A DNA stretch of 45,166 bases from Chitinophagales bacterium (GTDB taxonomy: Bacteria; Bacteroidota; Bacteroidia; Chitinophagales; Chitinophagaceae). Location of the stretch: the NCBI GenBank assembly GCA_026931905.1, contig JAIXLB010000013.1, forward strand, positions 1 to 45,166. Reading direction: 5' to 3'. Positions 8,182 to 17,140 of the stretch are shown here, piece by piece (positions within the stretch are counted from its first letter, which is position 1; every line of letters starts with the position of its first letter). Below the pieces are notes generated by a model that saw nothing but the letters and a program-made list of their open reading frames with translations, made no database searches and was not told the DNA's origin. Both the position numbers and the translations under genes were made by a program.

Positions 8182-8889
8182 ATGACAACAATATTGCATA
8201 AAGCAAACACAAGAGGCAACGCAAATCATGGATGGTTAAACAGTTATCACACATTCAGCTTTGCTAATTATTATAATTCCGAAAGGACAAATTTTGGTTT
8301 GTTAAGAGTATTAAATGATGATACAGTAAGTGCAGGAATGGGCTTTGGCAAACATCCTCACGATAATATGGAAATTGTATCAATTCCATTAGAAGGAGAT
8401 TTGCACCATAACGATAGTACAGGAAGAGATAAAATTATTAAGCAAGGCGATGTACAAATTATGAGTGCAGGAAGTGGAATAATGCACAGCGAAATGAATG
8501 CTAATAAAAACAAAGAAGTAAAATTTTTACAAATTTGGGTATATCCTGAAAAAAGAAATATAGAACCTCGTTACGAGCAAAAAACTTTTTCTGCAGAAGA
8601 TAGAAAAAACAAATTGCAAACTGTAGTAGCACCTAACGATTCTAATGCTTTATGGATTAACCAACAAGCATGGTTTACACTTGGAAATTTTGATACAAAT
8701 TTTTCAACAATATACACATTGCATAACAACAAAAATGGTGTATATGTTTTTTTAATAAAAGGTAGTGTAAGCATTAACAATATTGAATTAAATGAAAGAG
8801 ATGGATTAGGAGTTTCTGCAACCGAAACACTAAACATAAAAGCATTAAGCGATGCAGATATTTTACTAATAGAAGTACCCATGAAATAA
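8182..8889 (+). CDS. Pirin family protein, YhhW-like (bicupin)
   Basis: 235-residue cupin protein close in length to E. coli YhhW (231). The metal site of pirins is complete: H58 and H60 in GKHPHDNME, H102 and E104 in GSGIMHSEM. Pirins of this group bind Fe/Cu/Ni and several show quercetin 2,3-dioxygenase activity; enzymatic versus sensory roles are not settled for the family. The second cupin (about 125-235) lacks the metal ligands, as usual. It is the first gene of a cluster behind the MarR operator O2 and is followed after 24 bases by a second pirin gene, so the two are probably co-transcribed. Confidence 0.92.
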   Translation: MTTILHKANTRGNANHGWLNSYHTFSFANYYNSERTNFGLLRVLNDDTVSAGMGFGKHPHDNMEIVSIPLEGDLHHNDSTGRDKIIKQGDVQIMSAGSGIMHSEMNANKNKEVKFLQIWVYPEKRNIEPRYEQKTFSAEDRKNKLQTVVAPNDSNALWINQQAWFTLGNFDTNFSTIYTLHNNKNGVYVFLIKGSVSINNIELNERDGLGVSATETLNIKALSDADILLIEVPMK

Positions 8890-8913
8890 AATTTTTCAAA
8901 TAAAATAATTATT

Positions 8914-9780
8914 ATGACAACAAAAACAATACAACAATTATTAAATGGCAGAGCCATAAATGTTGGCAGTTTTGATGTACAAGAATTATTGCCTGAAAAA
9001 GGAAATTTCTTTAATCCGTTTTTAGTTTTTCATCATGGAAAAACAACAGCAGATAAAAATATTCCAATAAAAGAACAAGGTGTAGGACCGCATCCTCACA
9101 GAGGTTTTAGCCCTGTAACATTTATTTATAAAGGAGGAGTTCATCATCATGATAGCAGAGGCAATAATCATACAGTAACAGCAGGAGGCATACAATGGAT
9201 TAGTGCAGGAATGGGAATTATTCACAGCGAAAGAATGCCTGAAAACATTTTTGAATTAGGTGGCGAACAAGAGTTATTGCAAGTTTGGATTAATACCCCT
9301 GCTGCTCATAAAATGAAACAACCAGCTTACATACCTGCTACAAAAGAAGATACGCCAACTTTAATTTCAGAAGATGAATTAATTACACTTCGTATTCCTG
9401 TTGGTAAACTAAATAATGTAAAAGGCATTGTACCAACATTTACAGATGTAACAACAATAATGGGTGAAGCAAAAAAGAATGGTAAATTTCAATTTAATTT
9501 TCCTGAAAACCACAACACATTATTATATGTTTTAGAAGGTGAGTTATTAATAAACAATACAACAAGTGTAACCAACAAACAAATGGTTTTGTTTAACAAC
9601 GATGGCGAATCATTTTCTATACAAGCCAATGCACATACTTTATTTTTTGTAGGAAGTGGCGAACCAATAAATGAACCAATAGCAGCACAGGGACCATTTG
9701 TAATGAACACGCAAACAGAAATTTTAGAAGCTTATAAAGATTATCAAATGGGAAAAATGGGGGTTTTAATAGAAGAATAA
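8914..9780 (+). CDS. Pirin family protein, second paralogue
   Basis: 288-residue pirin with both the Pirin domain (about 20-125) and the Pirin C-terminal cupin domain (about 175-275). Metal ligands are H60 and H62 in VGPHPHRGF and H104, E106 in GIIHSERMP, matching human pirin H56/H58/H101/E103. It is the longer PirA-like form and therefore not a simple duplicate of the upstream YhhW-like gene: the two differ in length and sequence. Both start with MTT and are preceded by similar A-rich leaders. It may act as a quercetinase-like dioxygenase or a redox-sensing protein; the sequence does not decide. Confidence 0.92.
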   Translation: MTTKTIQQLLNGRAINVGSFDVQELLPEKGNFFNPFLVFHHGKTTADKNIPIKEQGVGPHPHRGFSPVTFIYKGGVHHHDSRGNNHTVTAGGIQWISAGMGIIHSERMPENIFELGGEQELLQVWINTPAAHKMKQPAYIPATKEDTPTLISEDELITLRIPVGKLNNVKGIVPTFTDVTTIMGEAKKNGKFQFNFPENHNTLLYVLEGELLINNTTSVTNKQMVLFNNDGESFSIQANAHTLFFVGSGEPINEPIAAQGPFVMNTQTEILEAYKDYQMGKMGVLIEE

Positions 9781-9832
9781 AAATTAAAATATACATCAAA
9801 CAATTAAACCATAAATTTTAAAAACAACAATT

Positions 9833-10357
9833 ATGACAACTTACAAAATTGATGCTGCACACAGCGAAATTACTTTTAAAGTAAAACACTTAATGATTAG
9901 TACTGTAACAGGAAAGTTCAACAGTTTTGATGCAACTATGCAAGCAGAAAAAGAAGATTTTACAGACGCAAAAATTTCTTTTGAAGCAGATATAAACAGC
10001 ATTGATACAGGCAATGAGCAAAGAGATGGTCATTTAAAAAGTGATGACTTCTTTAATGCAGAACAATTTCCTAAACTTACATTTCATTCAACCTCATTTA
10101 CAAAATTGAGTAACAGCGATTACAAGCTTTCAGGCAATTTAACAATTAGAGATGTAACAAAACCAATTGATTTAACTGTAGAATATGGAGGAACAATAGT
10201 GGACCCTTATGGACAAACAAAACTTGGATTTGAAATTTCAGGAAAAATTAATCGTAAAGATTATAATTTAAAATGGTCTGCAACTACTGAAGCTGGAGGT
10301 CTTGTAGTAGGCGATGATGTAAAATTACATGTAACAATAGAAATGGCTAAACAATAA
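9833..10357 (+). CDS. YceI family protein, apparently without signal peptide
   Basis: 174 residues with the YceI lipocalin-like barrel, a fold that binds polyisoprenoids or amphiphilic ligands (T. thermophilus TT1927b, E. coli YceI). Visible family segments are the opening TYKIDAAHSEITFKVKH, the DINSIDTGNEQRDGHLKS block and the closing INRKDYNLKW. E. coli YceI is periplasmic, but this protein begins directly with the barrel strand and has no leader, so it should be cytoplasmic. It lies 52 bases after the second pirin gene and is probably in the same MarR-controlled unit. Possible roles are quinone/isoprenoid binding or general stress; neither is shown. Confidence 0.92.
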   Translation: MTTYKIDAAHSEITFKVKHLMISTVTGKFNSFDATMQAEKEDFTDAKISFEADINSIDTGNEQRDGHLKSDDFFNAEQFPKLTFHSTSFTKLSNSDYKLSGNLTIRDVTKPIDLTVEYGGTIVDPYGQTKLGFEISGKINRKDYNLKWSATTEAGGLVVGDDVKLHVTIEMAKQ

Positions 10358-10367
10358 ATTATAGTTT

Positions 10368-10406
10368 CAATATTACAGAATCTTATTGACAGGTTCTGTA
10401 ATATTG
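10368..10406 (+). promoter_or_regulatory. Strong intercistronic hairpin between yceI-like and flavin reductase genes
   Basis: CAATATTACAGAATC (10368-10382) and GGTTCTGTAATATTG (10392-10406) form a stem of 13 perfect pairs plus a T-G and a C-G pair, with a 9-base loop. It is followed only by CTTTAAAG, not a T-tract, so it is a poor intrinsic terminator. It could be a partial attenuator, an mRNA-stabilising stem, or a protein-binding palindrome. The next gene has an unusually clear purine-rich AGGAG before its ATG, suggesting separate translational tuning. Confidence 0.6.
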
Positions 10407-10424
10407 CTTTAAAGAAACAGGAGT

Positions 10425-10967
10425 ATGAACATAGAAATAATTAGTGGAAGCCCAAGACAGGCAAGTGTTACACACAGGTTAGCTTTATTTTTAGAAAAAG
10501 AATTAAAACAAAAAAGCAACCATTCAATAGGCTTAATAAATGTAAAAAATTGGGATTTAGGCTTATTACAAAAAGTTTTTAGAAGTGTAGAAGAAACACC
10601 CGAAAAATTTAAATCCTTGGCAGAAAGAATGTTTGCAGCAGATGCTTTTATAATTGTTACACCCGAATATAATGGTAGCTATTCGCCTGCACTGCAAAAT
10701 TTATTTGACCATTTTCCTAAACAAAGCAGAAAAACCTTTGGCATAGCAACAGCAAGCACAGGAGCATTAGGAGGTGCAAGAAGCAGTCAACAATTATTAT
10801 TATTAGTACCTGCATTATTTGGTATTGCATCGCCTTATTTATTAATTACCCCACAGGTTGATAAAAAATTTAATGAAGAAGGCAATTTATTAGACGAAAG
10901 TTTTCAGAATGCAGTACACACATTCATACACGAATTTTTATTTTTAGCAGAAAGTATTCGCAAATAA
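10425..10967 (+). CDS. NADPH-dependent FMN reductase family protein
   Basis: 180-residue flavodoxin-fold oxidoreductase (FMN_red family; chromate/azo/quinone reductase-like). The phosphate-binding loop GSPRQASVT sits at the N terminus (about 7-15) and the flavin-contacting TPEYNGSYSPALQNLFDHF at about 83-101. Homologues such as ChrR/YieF-type enzymes reduce quinones by two electrons using NAD(P)H and FMN. It closes the MarR-pirin cluster and fits a quinone or electrophile detoxification theme. A 68-base gap with a strong hairpin separates it from the YceI gene. An AGGAG sequence precedes the ATG by two bases, which is close for a Shine-Dalgarno but unusual among its neighbours. Confidence 0.9.
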   Translation: MNIEIISGSPRQASVTHRLALFLEKELKQKSNHSIGLINVKNWDLGLLQKVFRSVEETPEKFKSLAERMFAADAFIIVTPEYNGSYSPALQNLFDHFPKQSRKTFGIATASTGALGGARSSQQLLLLVPALFGIASPYLLITPQVDKKFNEEGNLLDESFQNAVHTFIHEFLFLAESIRK

Positions 10968-11090
10968 AAATATCCTTCTTTTAATTTCTTTTCAATTCAA
11001 ACAGCATTATGGGTAAATAATTTGTCTTTTAATCGGTGAAAGGCTCATTTTAGAAGTTTTGAATGTTATACAATTTAATTAAAATGACCT

Positions 11091-11098
11091 TACATTTG
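11091..11098 (+). promoter_or_regulatory. -7 promoter element of the TonB receptor/DUF5689 pair
   Basis: TACATTTG is a perfect TAnnTTTG, 22 bases before the ATG at 11121. No well-spaced TTTG is seen at -33. Confidence 0.5.
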
Positions 11099-11120
11099 CC
11101 TTTTGGATTAAATTAAACTT

Positions 11121-13721
11121 ATGCTGAAATTTACAAAAATTGCCATTATATTATTAATGGCTGTGCCTATAACTTCAATGGCACAAAAGAGTAAATCTAC
11201 TGCAACTAAAAAAACTACAACTACAGTTGCAAGAGACACCACCATTACAGATGAAATCAAAGATGCCATGACAGATAATATTGCTGTGGTAACTATTGAT
11301 GAAAATGACCAAGGCGATGGAGGAGCACAAAATGTATCGAGTGTATTAACAGCAGGAAGAGACCCATTCTACTCTGTTATGTCATTCAATTTTAATGCAT
11401 TCAGATTTAAAGCCAGAGGCTACGATGGCGATTTGAATACTACATACATGAATGGTGTTCCAATGGATAACTTGGATAATGGGTTTACACCTTTTGGCTT
11501 ATGGGGTGGCTTAAACGATGTAATGAGAAACAGAGATGTTTCTTTAGGATTAAGACCTAACACTTTTGCTTTTGGAGATATTGCTACCTCTACATCTATT
11601 GATGCAAGAGCAAGCAAACAACGCAAACAAACGCAAATTGGTTATGCACTAAGTAACAGAACTTATGCCCATCGTTTATCTTTTTATCATGGTACAGGAA
11701 CAAGCAAAAAAGGATGGACTTTTGTTTTTGCAGGAAGTTTTCGTGGTGCTAATGAAGGTTATGTACCAGGAACCTACTACAATGGTTACAGCTATTATAT
11801 AGGCGTTGATAAACGTTTTGGTCAAAGACATTTATTATCATTATCTGTTTTTAATGCACCAACAGAAAGTGGCAGACAAGCAGCAGCAACAGAAGAAATG
11901 AGAAAAATTTCTGGAGATAATTTTTATAATCCAACTTGGGGTTTACAAAACGGAAAAGTGCGTAATGCAAGCATTTCAAGAAGCAACCAACCCACTTTTA
12001 TTTTAAACGATGAATATCGTTTCAATAATCGTACTACCATTTCTACTTCTATCAGTTCTACATGGGGCAAAAGAAGTACAAGTGCTTTAGACTGGTACAA
12101 TGCACCCGATCCAAGACCAGATTATTACAGATATTTACCCAGCTATCAATTAGGCGATGCATTGCAACAACAAGTATTGCAAGCTATGCAAAACGACATT
12201 AATAAAAGACAAATAAACTGGCAAGGCTTATACGAAGTAAACAGAAACAGTTTTTCTATAATACAAAATGCAAATGGTATAGCAGGCAATACAGTTTCAG
12301 GCAAAAGAAGCCGTTATATTCAAGAAGAAAGAATTATTGATACAAGACGTTTAAATTTTAATTCAGTATTCAATACAAGCATTGGCAATAATACAGAACT
12401 TACTGGTGGCTTATCTTTCCAAGCACAAACCAATAATTACTATAAAGAAGTAGAAGATTTATTAGGTGGAGAATTTTATGTAAACCTAAACCAGTTTGCA
12501 GAAAGAGATTTTCCAAGCAATACAACTGCCAATCAAAACGATTTAATAACACCCAATCGTATTTTATATAAAGGAGATAAATTTGGCTACGATTATGATA
12601 TTACAATAAGAAAGTCTGCCGCTTGGTTACAAAGTGTTTTCAAGTTTAAAAAAGTAGATTTCTTTATAGCTGGTGAAATATCAAATACAAAATTTTGGCG
12701 TGTAGGTCGTTATCAATCAGGATTATTTCCTAGTAATTCTTATGGAAAATCAAGTGTAAATAATTTCAACAACTTTGCTGTTAAAGGTGGTGTAACTTAT
12801 AAAATAGATGGAAGAAATTATTTGTATGCCAATGCAGCTATTTTGTCTAGAGCTCCTTTATTTGATAATGTTTATGTTTCTCCTCGTACAAGAGATTTTA
12901 TACAAGACAATACAACCAATGAAGATATACAAACTGCCGAAGCTGGTTATGTATTAAATGCACCTAAATTAAAAATTAGACTAACCGGCTACTTTACTAA
13001 GATAAAAAATCAAATGAATGTTTTAACATTCTATCATGATGATTATAGGAACTTTGTAAATTATGCTATAAATGGTATAGATAAATTACACTTTGGATTA
13101 GAGTTTGGTGCAGAAGCTAAAATAATGAGAAACGTAACTTTAAATGTAGCTGCTGCTGTTGGTAGATATTATTATGATAGCAGACAAGAAGCTACTGTAA
13201 CAGTAGATAATAGTGCTGCAGTACTAACAAAAGATTTAATTTATTCTCAGAACTATAGAATACCAGGCACTCCTCAAAATGCTTATAGTGTAGGTTTATC
13301 TTATCGTAGTCCAAAATTTTGGTTTGTTAGTTTAAGTGCAAATTATGCAGGCAATAGATGGTTAGATTTTAACCCCATAAGAAGAACTTTTGATGCAGTG
13401 GACGGATTGGATATTACTAAACCAAATGAAGCTGCTTTAAGAGAAGCAATTTTGGCTCAACAAAAATTAGATGATGACTATACCGTAGATTTCTTTGGTG
13501 GATGGAGTTGGAAATTGCCAAAAAGTTTTGGGTTTAAAAAACCAACTTATTTGGTATTTAACTTAGGTATTAATAATTTGCTGAATAATAAAAATATTAT
13601 TTCTGGAGGCTTTGAACAATTACGTTTCGATTATGCCGATAAAAACATCAATAAATTTCCTCCAAAATATTATTATGCTTATGGGCTAAATTATTTTGCA
13701 AGCGTAACATTTAGATTTTAA
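11121..13721 (+). CDS. TonB-dependent receptor partnered with a DUF5689 lipoprotein
   Basis: 866-residue outer-membrane receptor. A signal peptide (about 1-21, ending SMAQ) and a Lys/Thr-rich spacer (about 22-38) lead to a candidate TonB-box region (NIAVVTIDENDQ, about 53-64). The plug (about 65-165) carries ARGYDGDLNTTYMNGVPM. The rest is a large barrel finishing in a terminal Phe (YFASVTFRF). There is no CarboxypepD_reg domain and the protein is shorter than SusC, so it is not a classical SusC. The lipoprotein gene follows after 37 bases and the pair ends at a strong terminator, forming a two-gene operon. The substrate is unknown; DUF5689 partners are widespread in Bacteroidota but poorly characterised. 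Confidence 0.9.
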   Translation: MLKFTKIAIILLMAVPITSMAQKSKSTATKKTTTTVARDTTITDEIKDAMTDNIAVVTIDENDQGDGGAQNVSSVLTAGRDPFYSVMSFNFNAFRFKARGYDGDLNTTYMNGVPMDNLDNGFTPFGLWGGLNDVMRNRDVSLGLRPNTFAFGDIATSTSIDARASKQRKQTQIGYALSNRTYAHRLSFYHGTGTSKKGWTFVFAGSFRGANEGYVPGTYYNGYSYYIGVDKRFGQRHLLSLSVFNAPTESGRQAAATEEMRKISGDNFYNPTWGLQNGKVRNASISRSNQPTFILNDEYRFNNRTTISTSISSTWGKRSTSALDWYNAPDPRPDYYRYLPSYQLGDALQQQVLQAMQNDINKRQINWQGLYEVNRNSFSIIQNANGIAGNTVSGKRSRYIQEERIIDTRRLNFNSVFNTSIGNNTELTGGLSFQAQTNNYYKEVEDLLGGEFYVNLNQFAERDFPSNTTANQNDLITPNRILYKGDKFGYDYDITIRKSAAWLQSVFKFKKVDFFIAGEISNTKFWRVGRYQSGLFPSNSYGKSSVNNFNNFAVKGGVTYKIDGRNYLYANAAILSRAPLFDNVYVSPRTRDFIQDNTTNEDIQTAEAGYVLNAPKLKIRLTGYFTKIKNQMNVLTFYHDDYRNFVNYAINGIDKLHFGLEFGAEAKIMRNVTLNVAAAVGRYYYDSRQEATVTVDNSAAVLTKDLIYSQNYRIPGTPQNAYSVGLSYRSPKFWFVSLSANYAGNRWLDFNPIRRTFDAVDGLDITKPNEAALREAILAQQKLDDDYTVDFFGGWSWKLPKSFGFKKPTYLVFNLGINNLLNNKNIISGGFEQLRFDYADKNINKFPPKYYYAYGLNYFASVTFRF

Positions 13722-13758
13722 AAAATAAACACTTAAAAAACATTTAATCTTTTTTCAA

Positions 13759-15843
13759 ATGAGAAATATGAAACACAAACAATTAAACTGGTTGGTATTA
13801 TTATTTATAACACTAACCACTGTTACCATTATTGCAGCATGTAATAAAAAATTCGATGAGCCTGATACAAATTTTCCAGACCCGAATTTGCCTGTAACCA
13901 TGACTTTAAAAGAGTTAAAAGCACTATTACCAACTGCAGGGCAAGTAGTAGAAATTACGCAAGACAAAACAATTGCAGGTATTGTAGTAGCAGATGATAG
14001 AAGTGGAAACTTTTACAAATCTATTTCTATACAAGATGCAACAGGAGGTATAACTGTACGTTTAGATGGAAACAATTTATTCAATAATTACCCTGTAGGT
14101 CGCAGAGTATATATCAATGTAAAAGGCTTGTGTTTAGGTGATTATGGAGGAATGATTCAATTAGGTGCCATTAATACATCTACACCAACTATTACACAAA
14201 CTCCTATCCCTCAAAATTTATTTGATAAATATCTTATCAAAGGAAGTTTAGGAAACCCTGTTGTTGCAAGAGTATTTAATAGTATTAGCGATTTAAAAAC
14301 TACATTACAAGACACTGTTCAAAACACTTTAATTAAATTAGATGGCTTTCAATTCAATGCTGCCGATACTTTAAGAACTTATGCTGACCCAAGTTTAGCT
14401 GCCTCTGCAGTAAACTTAACCTTACAAAATTGTGCTGGAAATACTATCATTTTAAGAACAAGTAGTTATTCTAATTTTTCGGGTGTACAAGTTGCAAAAG
14501 GAAAAGGTTCTATTACTGCTATTTATACATTCTTTAATGGCACTAAACAATTATTAATTCGTGATACAAGCGATGTACAATTTACAGGTGCAAGATGTGG
14601 TAGTGGTGTAAGCCCTACGCTTATTTATAAAACAATTCAAGAAATTAGAGCATTAGGCGATGGTGCAATTATTCCTGCAAATACTGGTATTAGAGGAACC
14701 ATAGTTTCAAATACACTAAACGAAGCCACTGGTAATTATAGAATACAAGATGGTAGTGGTTTTGGTTTACAATTACGTTTTCCAGGTATCAATCCAAACT
14801 TTGCTTTAAACGATAGTGCTGCTGTTGAATTATCTGGTTTAACATTAGCTTTATTCAATGGCGATTTACAAATTACCAATATTGTAAATGCTCAAAAATT
14901 AGGCACTGGTACAGTAACCCCAAGAAGTGCAACTGTTGCACAAATTGGTACTAATATCAATAATTGGGCTTCTACAGTTGTAAAACTTTCAAATGTTTCA
15001 ATAGCACAAACATCTACAAATACTACAGGTACAAACTACAATGTTACAGATGCAAGCGGCTCAATAGTTTCTTTTGTTAGAACAACTTTAGGTGTAGCTA
15101 CACTTCCTGCAAATGCAACTTCATTTACTGGTTATGTATCGTTATATAACGGTACACCACAAATCACTATTAGAAGTGCTGCAGATGTTGTAGCAGGTGG
15201 TGGTGGAGGAACAGGTACTGGAATAAATTTAGGTACTACTTCTCCTTTCATAATGAACTTTAATAATATTGCCTCTGGGGCACCAGCAGGTGTAAAAGTT
15301 TATTATAGTGCAACAAATACAAGTCTTGGTACATTAGGTTCTTTAAATACATCTTTAGGTTCTTGGACAAACGTTAGTGTAGGTTTCAAAAACTTTGCAT
15401 CTGCAACTGGTTTAACTGCAACTGCTGACCAAGCAACACAAGATGCAGCCACTAACAGAGCATTAGGCGTTCGCCAAACAAGTTCTGCAGGTTACGACCC
15501 AGGTGCTTCTTTTGTGTTTGAAATTGATAATACAACAGGTAAAAACAATGTTCAATTACAATTCTTATTACAATCATTAGACCCTTCTGTTGGTAGAACA
15601 ACTACTTGGAGTGTTGATTATGCTTTAGGCGATTCTCCTACTTCATTTACTGCTGCTTCTACTACAGGCACAATGACTACCTCTTCAACTTTTTCAAGCA
15701 ATACCATTAATGTAAATTTTGGAGGAGCTATAGATAATAAATCTCAAAAAGTAACCATAAGAATTTCAGCCCTATCAGCTTCAACAGGTGCAAGCAATCG
15801 TCCTTCATCTGCTATTGATGATTTTACTATTAGCTGGAATTAA
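13759..15843 (+). CDS. DUF5689 domain-containing lipoprotein
   Basis: 694-residue surface or periplasmic lipoprotein. The signal sequence ends in the lipobox IIAAC with the lipidated Cys at 28. A first DUF5689-type domain spans about 45-270 and a second about 285-475 (both begin with an 'IxELK/IxEIRAL' helix and contain a 'GTIVSN/GIVVADD...NYRIQDGSG' barrel strand). A poly-Gly linker near 480 leads to a C-terminal beta-rich domain (about 490-694, ending IDDFTISW) that resembles the jelly-roll modules following DUF5689 or exonuclease domains. No type IX sorting tail is evident. As the partner of the upstream TonB receptor it probably binds the substrate or caps the receptor in a SusD-like manner; this is inference. 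Confidence 0.82.
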   Translation: MRNMKHKQLNWLVLLFITLTTVTIIAACNKKFDEPDTNFPDPNLPVTMTLKELKALLPTAGQVVEITQDKTIAGIVVADDRSGNFYKSISIQDATGGITVRLDGNNLFNNYPVGRRVYINVKGLCLGDYGGMIQLGAINTSTPTITQTPIPQNLFDKYLIKGSLGNPVVARVFNSISDLKTTLQDTVQNTLIKLDGFQFNAADTLRTYADPSLAASAVNLTLQNCAGNTIILRTSSYSNFSGVQVAKGKGSITAIYTFFNGTKQLLIRDTSDVQFTGARCGSGVSPTLIYKTIQEIRALGDGAIIPANTGIRGTIVSNTLNEATGNYRIQDGSGFGLQLRFPGINPNFALNDSAAVELSGLTLALFNGDLQITNIVNAQKLGTGTVTPRSATVAQIGTNINNWASTVVKLSNVSIAQTSTNTTGTNYNVTDASGSIVSFVRTTLGVATLPANATSFTGYVSLYNGTPQITIRSAADVVAGGGGGTGTGINLGTTSPFIMNFNNIASGAPAGVKVYYSATNTSLGTLGSLNTSLGSWTNVSVGFKNFASATGLTATADQATQDAATNRALGVRQTSSAGYDPGASFVFEIDNTTGKNNVQLQFLLQSLDPSVGRTTTWSVDYALGDSPTSFTAASTTGTMTTSSTFSSNTINVNFGGAIDNKSQKVTIRISALSASTGASNRPSSAIDDFTISWN

Positions 15844-15869
15844 TGGTTTTTTAAAAAAATTTATTTTTC

Positions 15870-15899
15870 AAAGCCTTGCTGAAAAGCAGGGCTTTTTTT
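15870..15899 (+). terminator. Rho-independent terminator after the DUF5689 gene
   Basis: Ten-pair stem AAAGCCTTGC/GCAGGGCTTT with a six-base loop (TGAAAA) and a run of T. It lies 27 bases past the stop codon and closes the TonB receptor/lipoprotein operon. Confidence 0.9.
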
Positions 15900-15954
15900 G
15901 TAATTATTTCGTAGCAATTAAACACGAACTATTTACTTTTAAAAAAAATTCTTC

Positions 15955-17139
15955 ATGCGATTTCATGCTTACTTAAATACTGCAAAAACTTTATTACAAA
16001 ACTACAATGGTTCAGAGCCTTTGAATTATTATTTAAAAAACTACTTCTCATCTCATAAAAAACATGGCAGCAAAGACAGGAAGTTTATTTCAGAATTATG
16101 TTATTGTTATTGTAGAATTGGAAAAGCATTACCGCAACTAACTATTGAAGAAAAAATAAAAACGGCATTATTTTTATGTAATACCCAAGTAAATAATTGG
16201 CAAGATTTATTCGAAAATAATTGGTTAGATAATTGGCATAAAGAATTAAGCAAAAGGATAGAATTTATTAAAAGTGAATTTGAAAATTTTAATGTTGAAG
16301 ATATTTTTCCTTTCAAAAATGAAGTAAGCGAAAGTATTGATTTTACTGCCTTTGCAAAAGCTCATCTTATTCAACCCAACTTGTTTCTAAGAGTACGCCC
16401 ACATTATACAAATTCGGTAATAGAAAAATTAAAAAAAGCTGAATTGAATTTTAAAATACTACATGATACTTGTATAGCATTGCCTAATGCTTCTAAAATA
16501 AATGAGTTATTAAACATCAATAAAGAAGTTGTAATTCAAGATTATTCCTCTCAACAAATTTCAAAATATTTTACACTCATTCAATCATTAGAAAAAAACA
16601 GCAATAGTTCTGTTTTTACAATTTGGGATTGTTGTGCAGCCAGTGGAGGAAAATCTATATTAGCAAAAGATATTTTGGGCAATATTCAGCTTACTGTAAG
16701 CGATATACGAAAAAACATATTGCATAATTTACAAAAACGATTTAATGAAGCAGACATAAAAAACTATCATTCATTTGTTGCAGACATTGCTTCAAAAAAT
16801 TGGAAACCTTTTCAAGCAAAATTTAAAATAGTTATTTGTGATGTGCCTTGTAGTGGTAGTGGCACTTGGAGTAGAACACCAGAACAAATTTTATTTTTTT
16901 CTACAGAAAAAATTAAAGAGTATGCAACATTGCAAAAAAATATTGTAAGCAATGTAGTTTCTCAAATAGAAAATGGTGGCTATTTTTTATACATTACTTG
17001 CTCTGTATTTAAAGCAGAAAACGAAGGGGTTGTTTCCTTTATTCAAGAAAAACATTCTTTACAATTAATACAATTCGAAGTATTAAAAGGTTATGATAAA
17101 GAAGCAGACAGCATGTTTGTGGCTTTATTCAAAAAATAA
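15955..17139 (+). CDS. RsmB-like rRNA (cytosine-C5)-methyltransferase (NOL1/NOP2/sun family)
   Basis: 394 residues. The N-terminal half (about 1-140) is helical and NusB-like, as in RsmB; the C-terminal half is the SAM-dependent methyltransferase. Motif I is DCCAASGGKS (about 223-232). The motif IV cysteine is C299 in DVPCSGSGTW and the motif VI catalytic cysteine is C349 in YITCSV, so both Cys of the m5C mechanism are present. The likely target is C967 of 16S rRNA by homology, though Bacteroidota homologues are divergent and another rRNA/tRNA position cannot be excluded. A TACTTTTA sequence at 15934-15941 may be its -7 element. It abuts the convergent DoxX gene with a one-base gap. Confidence 0.88.
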   Translation: MRFHAYLNTAKTLLQNYNGSEPLNYYLKNYFSSHKKHGSKDRKFISELCYCYCRIGKALPQLTIEEKIKTALFLCNTQVNNWQDLFENNWLDNWHKELSKRIEFIKSEFENFNVEDIFPFKNEVSESIDFTAFAKAHLIQPNLFLRVRPHYTNSVIEKLKKAELNFKILHDTCIALPNASKINELLNINKEVVIQDYSSQQISKYFTLIQSLEKNSNSSVFTIWDCCAASGGKSILAKDILGNIQLTVSDIRKNILHNLQKRFNEADIKNYHSFVADIASKNWKPFQAKFKIVICDVPCSGSGTWSRTPEQILFFSTEKIKEYATLQKNIVSNVVSQIENGGYFLYITCSVFKAENEGVVSFIQEKHSLQLIQFEVLKGYDKEADSMFVALFKK

Positions 17140-17140
17140 T

